A DNA stretch of 64,000 nucleotides from Sipunculus nudus (taxonomy: Eukaryota; Annelida; Sipuncula; Golfingiida; Sipunculidae): NCBI GenBank assembly GCA_026874595.1, contig CM049314.1:72368300-72432299 (forward strand). The letters run 5' to 3'. The notes beneath the pieces are model-generated. The model had not been told where the DNA came from and did no database searches. It saw nothing but the letters and a program-made list of their open reading frames with translations. Below, piece by piece: positions 12,837 through 24,954 of the stretch (the first letter of the stretch is position 1; each line of letters begins with the position of its first letter). A program made the position numbers and the translations under genes.

Positions 12837-13384
12837 GTTTTGTTGGACTTTTAATGGAATTCACTATAAACTATAAATAATCAGATTTAATCGACATCTT
12901 TTCATTTTGTGTTATTCTATATACAACTGAACATAGCATCTGGCTTGAGAGAAGCGGCACGGTTCGACGATTCTAGAAGGAATTAGTTTCATTGTTGAGA
13001 TTACTTTACTTATTGTTTCTGAAACATGGTTTAAAAAAATTAAAATGTGATAAAAAATATCAGATCTTAAGGAAGAGTTCTCATTATGATCTCTAATATT
13101 TGTAAATTTATATATCATTGATTCTCAACAGTTTTGTTTGACTGAAACTGAATAAATACGGCCACTGAGTGAATACTTAATAATTGTATTTGAATATGAA
13201 TACAAAAAATCAATAGTTTGATCATGAAAATGAATACAAATACTAATACAGGATCAGGTAAAAAGAAAGAATTTGAATGTGAGTGCAAACACTTCTAAAA
13301 TGTATTCATGAATGCATGTAAATAATATAAATGACATCAGTCCTCTTCCCTCTATTAGGATTTTATCAATGGGAGGGAAAAAAA

Positions 13385-14645
13385 CAGTCGTTACACTCAT
13401 AGATAATCTTCAAATGAAGAAAATCATTTAACAAGTTCAGAAATATTCGACATCTTTCTGTAGGGACTGGAAAACCGGGTTTGGCATCCGATAGATTTCT
13501 CATATGACTCTCTAATACGAATTTTGGATACGAAAATTCCTCGGAAACCAAAAACATCGTTCGGGTTTGGTTTGAATGATCATTTCGGATGCGGCAGAAT
13601 TTTGGTCGGAGGCACAGAGTTTTCGTTCGTGCCTTAATCGTTCTCACGCATCCGGTGTTAAACCACTTTTAGCAACATTATCTATGACTTGGTGTTCATT
13701 CCCCCACCCCTCCCCCCCCCCCAAAATATAATCCGCGATATATTTTTTAGTTCAATGTTTTGCATATAATAGGACTTTTCTATGGTGCATGTGCGCAGAC
13801 CGTCTAAATCATATAGACAGATTTGGTTTAAACATATTTATTTCAACAGGATAACAAAGTAGCTGATAAGGCTAATGCAAATGGTCTCCTGCATAAAAAT
13901 AAAAAGAAAGTGAAAAGTGACAAATTAACAGGAATGGATTTATGTATGTACAAATGATCTGATTGGAAAAGTGCACATATAATCATATACAGATCAAACT
14001 GAACTATTTATTCAAACTTTATTTTAACCCTGATCAATAGGAGCTGTACAACGTTGATTTTTTTCTGTTGAAAGAACAGGTTGCTCAATTATTTTTTAAA
14101 GGCATGTTAAATCGAGAGTCTGGGTCCAGTCAGTGGTAAATATGTAAGCTGTGAACATAACCATAGCCTGGTACCAAAACCCATAAATTTGAAATTATAC
14201 CTGAATGGAATATATTTTCAAACAAGAATTTTTTCATGAATGACATAATGTATATTTCTGGAAAAGAAAAAAAATAATTATTTTAGCTTTTTTAATTATA
14301 ACGTTAATAAGTGATGTAAATCAAATTATTTAAATCAACCAACCCTTCCCTGAGTGTATAACCCTGCCATTATACCAGCAAGGCAAGATATTGATATTAA
14401 AATTAAGATAGTAAATTATTTTTTTATAACATTTAAGGGCGGGATAAAACAGTAACTCAGAGATAAACTTCAAATGAATGAGAAAACCATTTACAAGTTC
14501 AGAAAAATTCAACATTTCCGTAGGGCCAAATAACCTATATTGTAGAGCATCCGATATATTGCCCATGTGGCTGTCCAATACGATATTCGGTTATGAAAAT
14601 TCCTCGGTCATTAACCAAAAACATTGTTCGGGTTTGGTGTGAAAC
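13385..14645 (+). repeat. Internal direct repeat pair (13385-13580 and 14455-14645)
   Basis: Both copies share CTTCAAATGAA.GA, ACAAGTTCAGAAA.ATTC, AAAATTCCTCGG and TTCGGGTTTGGT. They sit about 1 kb apart in direct orientation inside the long-arm element. The minus-strand open frames over them follow the repeat and are not convincing genes. Confidence 0.55.
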
Positions 14646-14754
14646 CGCCTTTATAGCGTCACCGTTTGTTTGTGTTTAAGAGCGGGACAATCAGCACCAA
14701 CACATTTCTAAGGAAGATTAGCCACGTCGTACATCATTTTTGATTACGGAATCT

Positions 14755-16010
14755 TATTAGTTGTTAAACTCAGATGTCTTTGGAGACTACAATATGGAAC
14801 AGTGCTCATGATTTTTTGTACATATTGTATATTATAGATACTGTTTTGTATGTATATAATAAATCTCTAGTAACATTGTATTATATTGTGTATGTGCTTT
14901 AAATGTAGATGATGCCTTTATTCGTTAATCTGTGGATGAGACGATGCATGGAGAGCATTGCATGAAATATATGTTTTATGTTTACAGTGTTTAAACAGAT
15001 ATTCATATATACATAATAAATGTATAATATAAAACTATATATATATGTGTGTTACGGAACCTAATATAAACAGATCACGTATGTGTGATAAACAAAAATT
15101 TTGTAATGGAGATTAAAAAAATCAGATTCTGTAACACTAGGCAGCGGGAAATGTCTAAGGGAATGAATAAAGCAGTCAGTATTTTTTGTTAACAAATAAC
15201 TATAATTTATTCCTGAAACAACCCTAACAATATAATACACTAAATCAATACAATTATACAGTAAAACAGCGGTACGTTATACAACAAGTCAATACAATCA
15301 CAGAGAAAGATAATGGTACAATACCTGAATACCAACAGTGTCACCAAAATAAATCCTTTGAATGTAAGCTCTCAGAGAATGACAGTCCAGTGGAAAGTTC
15401 TTTAAACAACACAGAATGTAAATTGAAATTCAGTGTATAAAATCCAGGAAAGTTCTTGAAATATCTATTATTGTCGCATTCGTCGGATAAGATCTAAGAA
15501 TCTGACACACCCTTCTGCGTCCGCTGGTATCTGCTCTGCTGTCTGCCCCCTAGTTTAAAAAAAACAGCCCTTTATATACCTTCCACTGGGTATAATAATT
15601 CTGTCTTCTGTATTATAACGATATAAATCCAGGCATAAGTACAAGAAAAGTGTGCTATCAATGTCTGTCTGGAATGTAGAATGGCTTATTAGCAACGGAA
15701 ATCCTGACCGTATTCGAAAGCGATAGTATTAAGTTCTACAATAATATTTGCCGTCTTTGGAGACTATATACAACATGGAACAGTGTTCATGTTTTTTAGT
15801 ACATACTGTATATTATAGATACTGTTTTGTATGTATATAATAAATCTCTTGTAACATTGTATGATATTATGTATGTGCTTTTGCATGATGCCTTTATTCG
15901 TTAATCTGTGGGTAAGACGATGCATGCATTGCATGATATATATGTTTTTGTGTATAGTGTTCAAACAGATATTCATCTGTACATAATAAATGTATATGGC
16001 ACTACCTTCC
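14755..16010 (+). repeat. Internal direct repeat pair (14755-15030 and 15750-16000)
   Basis: Both copies contain GTCTTTGGAGACTA, TATTATAGATACTGTTTTGT, GATGCCTTTATTCGTTAATC and ACATAATAAATGTATA. They lie about 1 kb apart. A third similarity links 15590-15740 to 16085-16215 (ATATAAATCCAG.CATA, GAATGTAGAATGG). The interior therefore grew by local duplication. Confidence 0.6.
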
Positions 16011-16395
16011 TTGTTAATGTGATTAAAATATAATACAATTCAGAAAACAATTATATCGCCAAACATCAAATCATGCAGCATGTGATTCCAGAGGGTATCA
16101 TTCTATCTTCCGTATTTAAACAATATAAATCCAGACATAGGTACATAAAATACTGAATGTAGAATGGATTATTAGCAACGATATAATACTGATGATATTC
16201 GGGAAACGACGTATGCAGTACAGAAATAATATCATTATTTATATACTTTGTGATGACAATAATAATAATAACGTCATTAAATTTAAATATTTCCACGTTT
16301 ACTTTCTCGTTAATTATATCCAACGTTAACTTTCACGTTACATGGGATATAATAAATGAAAATGAAAAAAAAACAGAAGCAATGAAAACCTAACG

Positions 16396-17129
16396 ACGAT
16401 GATGTTATAATATCGCAGTTTTAAAATGCAAATGCTGGTATAAAACGGCTCATAATTCTTTTGATGAGTTCATTAACAATGGACCGCAGCAACACTTTCC
16501 CTTTGAAGTTCGGAGACCAAACCCGGGCGGGTTTTCCGGCTCAATTAAGCCATAGTGATGAGTGGTTTCCTGTGAATCAGTAGTACACCAGTGTCCATAT
16601 TATATCAAATTTGACATAATTCTTTATTTTATATGTCAAATATAGCATAAATAAAATCACATATCAAATAAGACCACATCAGTAACGACAACAACACCTG
16701 TCATTTACACATATTACGTTTGTACGTCAACGTACTATCACCCACGAAGTCCGGACAATATGACACAATAAATATCGCCCTTTATTTTAATATATATCTC
16801 TTATCTATATGATAGTTCATTGGTAGTGTTTCTTAAGTAACGGAGACGATTAAATAAAAATATTCAATGTTTATAAATTGGAAAGGGTTTCTTAGCTCGT
16901 ATTTTGTTGCAAAAATATACCGCATTCGATAAAATTATGAAGAGGCCGTGTGATACAGACACATACTTACAATAAGCATAACGTAATATGACTCCATATG
17001 GCTTATTATAGCTATATTGCGCATATTACATTAGACGCAACTGGAATTTGGCGCATATGGCAGTTGCGCATCTGGCAGTAGCGTAACTGACAGGTGCGCA
17101 TTCGGGAGTGGCGCATCTGGCATGGAATC
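16396..17129 (-). repeat. Right inverted arm of the 5.1-kb element
   Basis: Reverse complement of the left arm, about 60 bp shorter overall because of an internal deletion relative to it. Confidence 0.8.
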
Positions 17130-17478
17130 GTCAGAACATTAAAGTGGCATGACCTCGAGTCGAGCGACAGACCCATCGCGCTTGATGAGTGGGAGCCTTG
17201 TCGGTTATTAATTAATTATGACTGGTCGTTACGGCCAAATCATGATTGACGGGCCGTGCACAACTGTTTTCCAAACATGACTTCGAGTTAAGCGATAGAA
17301 ATATTAGCGGGGGACCAACAAAACACCTCGACACATCAGGGTTTTCGACACAACCGACTTCGACACAAGCGGATTTAAATTAGTAAGGTTGTAACTGTTT
17401 TTTGCAGGGACCCCACATTTGACTTCGACACATGCGGGAATTCGACTTAACCGAGTGCGACACGACGAGGTATCACTC

Positions 17479-17485
<7 letters not shown>

Positions 17486-17530
<45 letters not shown>
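17486..17530. repeat. (TA)n microsatellite
   Basis: Dinucleotide tract in the spacer between the long-arm element and the secreted-protein gene. Confidence 0.95.
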
Positions 17531-17531
<1 letters not shown>

Positions 17532-18362
17532 CACATTAAATAGTTGAAAATAGTGAAATTTTGGCAAAATCGAGATAATTATTTATGGAGATATTCATGA
17601 GTTTTGGGTAGAACAGTAGACTTTATTGGGCTTTATTCCTTTGCCTCCATACATTTGTCATCGAACCAGAATCCAGGGAAATCTCCTCCGGTTACGGCAT
17701 TCTGTAGATGTATTCGAATTGCACCTGTCGATAACCGAATCAGTTCCACGAGATCCCAGGATCGCTAGATAATCACTTTGCTATGGAGACAGCGCCCGTT
17801 CATGCACTGTGATTGGCTGCCGACTAACATCATGCTCTCACCGGGGCCGGCGAGGGCTAGCATGGTTGCTGGGGGGGAAAACAAAAACTCATAAGCATAA
17901 TATTGACCTTTGTAGGACCTGTAAAATACAATATTAAATTTTGCATTATTATTATTTATTTTGTTATTTTTTTCTACTGCTCCTCAGGAGGTTAAATTAA
18001 ATTGCGTGAATTGTATGTTTTCTTCGATAAAAATATGACCTATTGACAGTGTACAATGTTTCAGTGTGGTTTCCGAATAAGTTATTGAAATGGATATAAA
18101 GTTGTTTCATGTCAAGTTTAATCCTGCCCTTTGCGGTTCAAGAATTTATATAGAACTGGCCCTTACAACAGTCATAAACCCGACCTTAAGGGAATTATCA
18201 TGGGCCACCTTTTTTGGGTATTCAGGGGACTTGATGATATTGTCGTATGTTTAAATGGGCCTAATCACCATTCTGACCTTCATAAGCTATAGGTAATCCC
18301 ATGGAGCAGCTATAAAAAGGCCAGAAAAGATCGATATCACCGCACACAGGCTGTTGTTTTGT

Positions 18363-18469
18363 TTATATCACCGTGTTCTGTGATACGATGTGCAAATCTG
18401 TGCCGCCTGATCTCACCCACACGTATCTCCCTGCGCGGAAGTTCTGGTAGGCGTTCCAGCTCAACCCGC
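18363..18469 (-). CDS. Secreted-protein gene, exon 4 and stop
   Basis: A TTTGACAG acceptor is followed by GC that completes the split Gly codon from exon 3. The exon reads GLSWNAYQNFRAGRYVWVRS then GGTDLHIVSQNTVI and TAA at 18365-18363. The longer open frame over this stretch is a frame shadow. Confidence 0.6.
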
Positions 18470-21468
18470 CTGTCAAATGAACATTTGTAAACTCCTTCCC
18501 AGTCAGTGAACTTTGATATTAAAGTCAAATGAATTGTGCATTTGAAATATAAGTTATCACGCAAACATCGAACTATGAAGCAAAATGACAGTTCAGTAAA
18601 CGAAATCTACTTGGTTTATATGTACATAAAACACATAATTATGAAAGCATGAACGAAAACATTAACTCTTCACTTACATATTACTTTTAGATTTTGCTCC
18701 TCAGCATCTAGATTACAGAACAAGAAACCGTTCTCCTACGAGCTTGGGTATTATTGTTATCTAGTATGACACTATGACCCTTTATTAAGGGTTATATTTA
18801 AAGTATATATGGAAATAGGGAATAATAATTTTCGGATTAACTGCTACGCTATCGATGTGGAAAAGAATGTGGAAAGAAAATGTATCCAAAGGTAAATTGT
18901 TTACTTACTTAAATACGGTTAATCATCAAAACAGTATCAACTTTTCTCTTTATTTGAACCTTTTCCCTTTATTTGCACGCAAATATAAATTATGAAAAAG
19001 TTTATTCTCACAGCACAAATAGATCTCCGCTGCCTTGATTTCTATTTTATACTAACCAGCTTGTTTCGTATTGCCTCCGTTTTGCCTACCTGGCCCCGAG
19101 TGTTGCATATCAGCTGCAGGCCAATACGAAGGCAATACACAACAAGTTGGTTTATAATATTTTTATTATACGGCCTCGCATGTAATCTACACAACCAGCA
19201 GTTCATAATTACCTTAGTTTCATAAGGTACACAAGTAAAACATTTCACAGGTTCTGCCTCCTTCAGACATTCAGGGTCCTCAGAAGCGGAAACAAAGGGA
19301 GGTCTAGAGGGTAAGATCCACCCCCCCGTCCCTTTTCAGCCGCCGTAACCCTTTTAAGGGTTCCAGACCAATTGTTGCGGCCCCCTCCTCTTTTCCGGAC
19401 CTGAGGACCTTTTTATTTTTTTGTCATTAGTCCTCTTGGTTTTGACCCTTACTTTTCCTAATTTCTGGATCCTCCCCGGTCCTACATTGTTGGGCGTTGG
19501 GCCACACAGCAAAGTGACGTCATAGTGATTCTTGTCGATTTCTTTCTGGGCGGCGAGTCACTGGGCAAAGGGACTTCACACACGAATCGTGATTATTGTC
19601 GATTTAATTATTGGGCGTTGCGTCATTTAGTATACTGAGTGCATGGCTGATACAAGACGACTGTATAAATTTATGAAGTATCGCCCATGCGGGAGCATTT
19701 AAATGAACTTAAAGTGACGTGTCGTATCACCTATGCCGGAGCCTCAGCATCTAACTGACACCATGCGGTGCTGTTTAAAAAACTTTGATACTCACCTCCG
19801 CCATCTAAGTTAAAGTATGTAATCTTGCCGACAATCTTGCCGCTTGGGTCGAATCCTTGGCCCTGAAGCAAGTGACTAAAAATACGTATTATAATAATTA
19901 TCTATAGTAACCATAATTATAGCATATATCCATTTAAAAGATCCCGCCTGATAATTAATAACTTATAATAGAGTTATGTAATTATTTATTTATATATGGG
20001 CTCATTTATTGAGATATTATTAAAATATACCTATCCATAAAAAACCTCGAATATAACAAAAGAATATAAACGTATCTAAACTAGACGCAAATGTTAAATC
20101 AGCAGATTTATAAAGTATTTGGCGCTGGCGCTTTGGAAAGAACAGTATTTGAAATAGAATTATAAAAATTACAGCTGCCAATCGATATTGTTAGATTTAG
20201 CGCATTTGTTGTATAAAAAGTCGCACGCTCTTTGAAAAATATAATTTAATCTTAAATGTTTATTATTACTCTATACCGCCACTCTTTCAAACGAAAGAAC
20301 AATTTATATGTCTTGGGGAAGCACAAAAGAAAGGAGACAAAGCATAACTTTCATGTCCGCTGCGAAAATTGTATCATCATAACCGATATACATTTTTAAT
20401 TATTAAGATTTTAAAGTGTTTTCTTCTTCATGGGAGCTGTAATGATACAATACTAATGAATGTCTTGATTCTTAACTCAAAATAATAGATGTATTATAGA
20501 GGTTAAGCGAAAGTGTGACGCCCTATAGATATACTATTTATAATAATACAAGCTTTCGACGGACACAGGCTTCTTTGTGAGATGGTAAGTTTGAATGGGT
20601 TTAGAGGTGTTTCAATGTAGAAGAGACACAATGTTTACAAAATTCAAGAAACAGTGTATTTACATTCTGATTGGATAAGAAGTAACATTTTACTAGGACG
20701 CCTTTTGTGGGCGTTGCATACAGAAGCAACAATCGCTACACCCCGAAAAATCCCGCAAATCGGCATGCATGCAGACGTCATGTGGATGAGGTATGCACAC
20801 AGGCAGATTCGCGAAATTTCCTACACTTCCCTCTTTTTCACTGAGATACAATATCTGACTCATTATCATAAACAGCAGTGCTATATAAACTATGTATTAG
20901 AAGTAAAAGAAATCTGAATCAATTTCGACCCAGATAATGACTACGTTTAGTTTGTAATTTTTACAACAAGATGAACTACCACAAGAGCAAAACAGAATTA
21001 TCGAGCTTTGTTTGCAGAAGTTAGTAAAAATATATCCAAATTTACTCACTTCCGGAACCAACATGTTCGTATCCAACGCCATGCCCGATCTCACTTCACT
21101 AACAAATGAATAAATAACGTGGATATTCCTTCGTGTCATTCGAATTAAATATCCTGATATGTCACATAAAACCAACCGTATCTCTTTTCCCATATCTTAT
21201 TATAAAGAAATGCATAATTATTGTATAACTACATGTATTATATATTGTTCTACATGACATTCGGATATCTCTCTTGAACAATCGATTAAAAGCAGCATTT
21301 TGTAGCGTTAAAATTATTTTGTTTTTCCAAATGTAATCACTGAAAAATCGCACACGTAGATATTATGGTAAACACCATATGTTTACTGACCTGGCCGACA
21401 AGACAGCCGGGGAGAGCCAAAATAACAGTGAATGGTAACATGGTAAACCCCACGGTATGTAACAACAT
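18363..21468 (-). CDS. Predicted small secreted, cysteine-free protein (four coding exons)
   Basis: Exons read on the minus strand are 21391-21468 (signal peptide), 21050-21098 (5' boundary uncertain), 19796-19862 and 18363-18469. The product is about 99 residues. It has a 26-residue hydrophobic leader ending GCLVGQ, then a Gly/Ser/aromatic-rich mature part with GFDPSGKIVGKITYFNLDGG and GLSWNAYQNFRAGRYVW, ending SQNTVI and stop. No cysteine is seen after the leader. The exon 2-3 and 3-4 joins keep frame with GTGAGT donors. The exon 1-2 join does not fit using the strongest donor (CAG followed by GTCAGT); a shift to GTCA followed by GTAAAC with an acceptor after GTGAAG would restore frame. The promoter has a TATA box. 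I do not recognise the family. Confidence 0.55.
19275..19490 (+). repeat. Dispersed repeat fragment (TTTTCAGCCGCCG family)
   Basis: Shares CCTTTTCAGCCGCCG, the following C-rich block, GGACCTGAGGACCTTTTTAT and TTGTCATTAGTCCTC with the right part of 55777-56375. It lies in intron 3 of the secreted-protein gene. Confidence 0.55.
19796..19862 (-). CDS. Secreted-protein gene, exon 3
   Basis: Runs from a CTTGCTTCAG acceptor to a GTGAGT donor and reads GQGFDPSGKIVGKITYFNLD then GG, ending in phase 1. An alternative acceptor after TTTTTAG would add 13 nt. Confidence 0.6.
20280..21049. other. Intron 2 of the secreted-protein gene (right part); no gene seen
   Basis: AT-rich DNA. An 87-codon plus-strand frame at 20654-20917 has no family signature or splice support and is not called. 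Confidence 0.4.
21050..21098 (-). CDS. Secreted-protein gene, exon 2 (boundaries tentative)
   Basis: Bounded by TTTGTTAG and a GTGAGT donor. The frame compatible with exon 3 reads EVRSGMALDTNMLVPE. The acceptor may instead lie a few bases inside. Confidence 0.45.
21391..21468 (-). CDS. Secreted-protein gene, exon 1 (signal peptide)
   Basis: Two in-frame ATGs exist, at 21468 and 21441. The leader reads MLLHTVGFTMLPFTVILALP then GCLVGQ, with a hydrophobic core typical of a signal peptide. A GTCAGT donor follows. An upstream short frame (ATG TAC ACT .. TAA) is present in the leader RNA. Confidence 0.6.
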
Positions 21469-21550
21469 GTGAACAACACAGCACGGGCGGTCTTATCTAA
21501 TCCTAGTGTACATTTGTTCTCAAACGTGTGGTTCGAGTATATTAGGGATG

Positions 21551-21560
21551 TATATAAGGC
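21551..21560 (-). promoter_or_regulatory. TATA box of the secreted-protein gene
   Basis: Minus-strand GCCTTATATA lies about 83 bp upstream of the first ATG, which places a start site about 30 bp downstream, near 21525. Confidence 0.5.
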
Positions 21561-21674
21561 GTGTTATTCACGTACAGTATGTATTACAGTGTTACACTTA
21601 AAGCTATACTTGATACGTATTGTCAGTAATTGATCACGGTCTATTATATATTACAATATAACAATATGATATAA

Positions 21675-21681
<7 letters not shown>

Positions 21682-21709
<28 letters not shown>
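21682..21709. repeat. (AT)n microsatellite
   Basis: AT dinucleotide tract upstream of the secreted-protein gene. Confidence 0.9.
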
Positions 21710-21712
<3 letters not shown>

Positions 21713-21904
21713 TATATTATATTTATTTTTTACATAGAAGGTACATCATTTGCAAAATGTTAAACAATAAGCAAAGGAAGAAAATTGGTAATTTTATGTG
21801 GAATCACGTCACTCCACTGTGCGTTGAGTGATGAACAAGATAATAAAACAAGGCAATGTCATGTGTGTCATCTCTTAAATTATAAGCCGAGGACGATGCT
21901 TCGC

Positions 21905-22088
21905 ATTTATACGCGCACATGGAAAGACAGCTAATTTCAAACATATACGCATAACGCATATACGCGCACATGGAAACACAGCTGTTCTCATACATATACG
22001 CATAACGCATATACGCGCACATGGAAACACAGCTGTTTTCACAGATATACGCATAACCCATATCCGCGCACATGGAAACACAGCTTCA
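21905..22088 (-). repeat. 51-bp tandem repeat, about 3.5 copies
   Basis: Unit landmarks on the plus strand are ACGCATAACGCATATACGCG then CACATGGAAACACAGCTG. Because 51 is a multiple of three, the minus strand shows a repeated 17-residue peptide (YENSCVSMCAYMRYAYM). This is probably a by-product of the unit length rather than a gene. Confidence 0.8.
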
Positions 22089-22924
22089 CATTCTGACCTA
22101 TGAACTTGCATAAACCAGTGACGGACGGACGGACTGACGGGTGGACGGACTATTTGATAATTTGTAATATGTTTCCGACAGATAGGTGAAAAAAAGTTCT
22201 GCAACTCGGCTGCAGGTACCAGACATGTTGACACAATTTGATTTATATATCAAGGGTGAAGAATCTGATACTCTCGCTGTACGTGGCTTACAGTTTGGGT
22301 CATAATTGAATCTGTCAGTAAATTAAGCGACTGAAATTAGTACCATAATAGTTAAGTGCATCAGTATAAATATCATGAGCCTCGTTTCACTTTTTTTAGA
22401 GGTGTGGGGTAAAGTACATTTTGCCTCCCTCACTTTTTACGGAAATGTACGCCAAAGTTTTTATTTCAAGGTAATTGTGTCAATCAGTTTTCTCACACTT
22501 TGCTCAATAATCTTCCAATTATGGATCTCACTTTGAAAAAAAATAGGATCTTGCATGTGACTGTCATAGATGTTACTCAATGTCTTGAATGTTTAAAAAT
22601 CAATTATTAATAATAGGGCTCAAGACAGGGCAAAATTATTTTGCATACATAATACATTTATTATATGGCGGAATTTGAGAAATTCATGAAACTTTGGGAA
22701 TGGGATTCATTGGGGGGGAGGGGGAGGATTTTTTGCTAATGATTTTTTTTTGTTGGGGGGGGGGGGGGTGTCGCTTGTTCCACCTCACATTTTATCAGCA
22801 AACAAGGCCTGTGTAAAATAGTTTTAGTCGTAACAGAAGTCCCTACTATTATCATACAAACGTTGAAATGTAGGAAAAACAGGATGACGCTTTCCATTCT
22901 TAATTGACTTATAAAACTTGCTTG

Positions 22925-23110
22925 CTGCTAGCGGAGCCCGGGGTGACGTTCAACCCCCCTCCCACCTTTTTTAGCAGCCGCAATCTTTTATCAATGGTTT
23001 CAGGCCATTTTTGTTGCCCCCTGTACCCCACCTCTTTGGACCTTGGGACCTTTATTTTAGTTTTTTTTCATTTTTCGTCCTGGTTTGGAACTTTTCTAAA
23101 TCCTGGATCG
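22925..23110 (+). repeat. Dispersed repeat fragment (TTTTCAGCCGCCG family)
   Basis: Contains TTTAGCAGCCGCAATC, a C-rich block and GGACCTTGGGACCTTTATTT, as in the other family members. Confidence 0.5.
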
Positions 23111-24239
23111 GCCTCCTGCTGCATGTCAGTTTACAATTACTCCATTTGCTCAGAGAGTACAGCAATTTCCTTGCAATTATTACTGGATCATCATTATTTG
23201 CACTGTATAGGCAAAGGAAGCCAACATACGCGTTACAGCCCATAATTACGCTACTTGACTTAATCTCTTAATCAACCCCTGAGATTTCTTCTAACAAAAT
23301 AAAAAAAAATGTTCTTGAAAGCCATATCCATTCCCGATACACTACACCATAATTCTCAGCCATACGTGCATGGCACGTAGCAGAATTGTATGACTCCGCT
23401 GTATAGGCCTTTTGCGCATGCGTGTTCTTTCAGAAAAGAGGTACATATTGCCTTTATATGAATAACAATTTAATTCAAGTTTAATACGCGCTGAACACTG
23501 ATAAGTCTCAAAGGCACCAAATGAATAAATGAAACTAGATGTATACAATCGCCAACAAATCACGGGAAGCCTTTCCCAGACGCCCGTAACTGAGCGATAA
23601 TGGGAAATCGGCATGGAATATAGGACCTTGGGAATAAGGTTATGTTAAAAAAAAAATCTCTCATAATCAGGACAAATATTTTGCCTAATTTTCAGTCTTT
23701 AAAAATCAGCAATATTGAAAATTCTAACGCAAACAGAAAATAACAGATGAAATAGAAAAAAAAATAAAGGAAAATGAATATTGATGGTTTTGCACACTTT
23801 CCATCCACCAATGTTTTTAACCAAATATGGATATAAAAATAAACTTACCAACTCCTATAACAGGTTGTCAAGCACATCATTGCGAACAAAAAAGACACGA
23901 CAAAAGTAGGTATTGAAATATTAAAAATGTAGGACAACAGAGGGAAAATAGAAGGGAAATGTAGAACAAATTAGGACTTAATCGATACATAACAACATTA
24001 TGAATTCAAGATTATTCCTGATAAGCGAATAAGCGAATGTGAAATAAAAAAATGTGATATAACTGAGTACACATTTAAACAAATTTAATGTGGCTCCTAG
24101 TTTGTGTCTGCAGGGTTGAAATTATATTATGCTCAATATTTCTAAATTTATTTAAATTATAATAACATAAGGTAAAATTTACACAGATTCACTGCATTTT
24201 GACACTGCATGTTTCAATTCAACACAAACAAATGAAGTT

Positions 24240-24445
24240 AGGAAAAAACGTAGGTAAAAGTATAAAGTTTCAAGAAACAGTAGGAAAAAGTCAAAGTTTC
24301 AAGAAAAACGTAAGAAAACGTATGTAGTTTCAAGAAAAACGTAGGAAAACGTAAGACGTTTTATGAAAAACGTAGACAAACGTATGAAGTTTCAAGAAAA
24401 TCGTAGGGAAAAAGTATTAAGTTTCAAGAAAAACGTAAGAAAATG
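24240..24445 (+). repeat. Tandem repeat of about 30-35 bp, six or more copies
   Basis: Variants of AGTTTCAAGAAAAACGTAGG then AAAACGTATG repeat imperfectly through the stretch. Confidence 0.8.
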
Positions 24446-24954
24446 GGACAGAAACTAACAAAGCAGAAAAAAAGTATGAAAAGGAGGATCACGTGACAGC
24501 CTCCTGTGAGCCTCTCCTTCCTAATAAGGAAAGATTTACTTATGGAGTAAAGTGTACACTGAAAACGTAGGTTTGCCGAATCTCCCAATTATGACCCCCC
24601 CTACGGGAAGTCGGAGGGTGGAAATGGCTATGGTTGTCATAACACAAAACTGAACTGCCCTAGGGGAGTGCATGCTGACCCTCCGTGAAGTGTCAGGTCT
24701 TGAGCAGCTCCCTGGCAGCGCGGCAGCCAGCTTAGACAAGAGCGCACGCTGACCACGCGTGAGCCGGGCCGCATACGGGACACCTGCATGGAATGCATGG
24801 GCCGGATTGAATTAAGTTGCCAGAGGTCCTACATAAATCGAAAATTGCAATTATGTGCCCAACATATGGATTTACTTCAAGGCACTGATTGATAAATGAC
24901 GTTGGTTTTCCACTAGACTCAAACACAGTATAACAAAATTGTAATATTATATAC

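Larger units (their letters stand above)
12044..17129. mobile_element. 5.1-kb long-terminal-inverted-repeat element with 8-bp target duplication
   Basis: Arms at about 12044-12836 and 16396-17129 are inverted copies of one another, estimated by eye at roughly 90% identity. The right arm lacks a block of about 75-85 bp present near 12300-12375. The octamer GTCAGAAC flanks both sides (12036-12043 and 17130-17137), as expected of an 8-bp target duplication. The outer arms are rich in CCAGATGCGC and GCCATATGCGC subrepeats. No transposase frame is recognised inside. Eight-base duplications occur in hAT, P and Merlin families, while very long arms recall foldback or MULE-like elements; I cannot assign a superfamily. 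Confidence 0.75.
11943..17270 (+). repeat. Flanking direct repeat, about 90 bp (11943-12035 and 17174-17270)
   Basis: CATCGCGCTTG.TGAGT.. through CCGTGCACAACTGTT occurs just left of the element's target duplication and again about 40 bp right of the other one. CATGACCTCGAGTCGAGCGA near 17147 recurs as CATGACTTCGAGTTAAGCGA near 17276. The element therefore appears inserted in a pre-existing tandem duplication. Confidence 0.5.

Noticed and set aside
12044-17129. Polinton/Maverick-type element
   Set aside because: Long arms fit, but Polintons make 6-bp duplications and encode polymerase and integrase; here the duplication is 8 bp and no such genes are visible.
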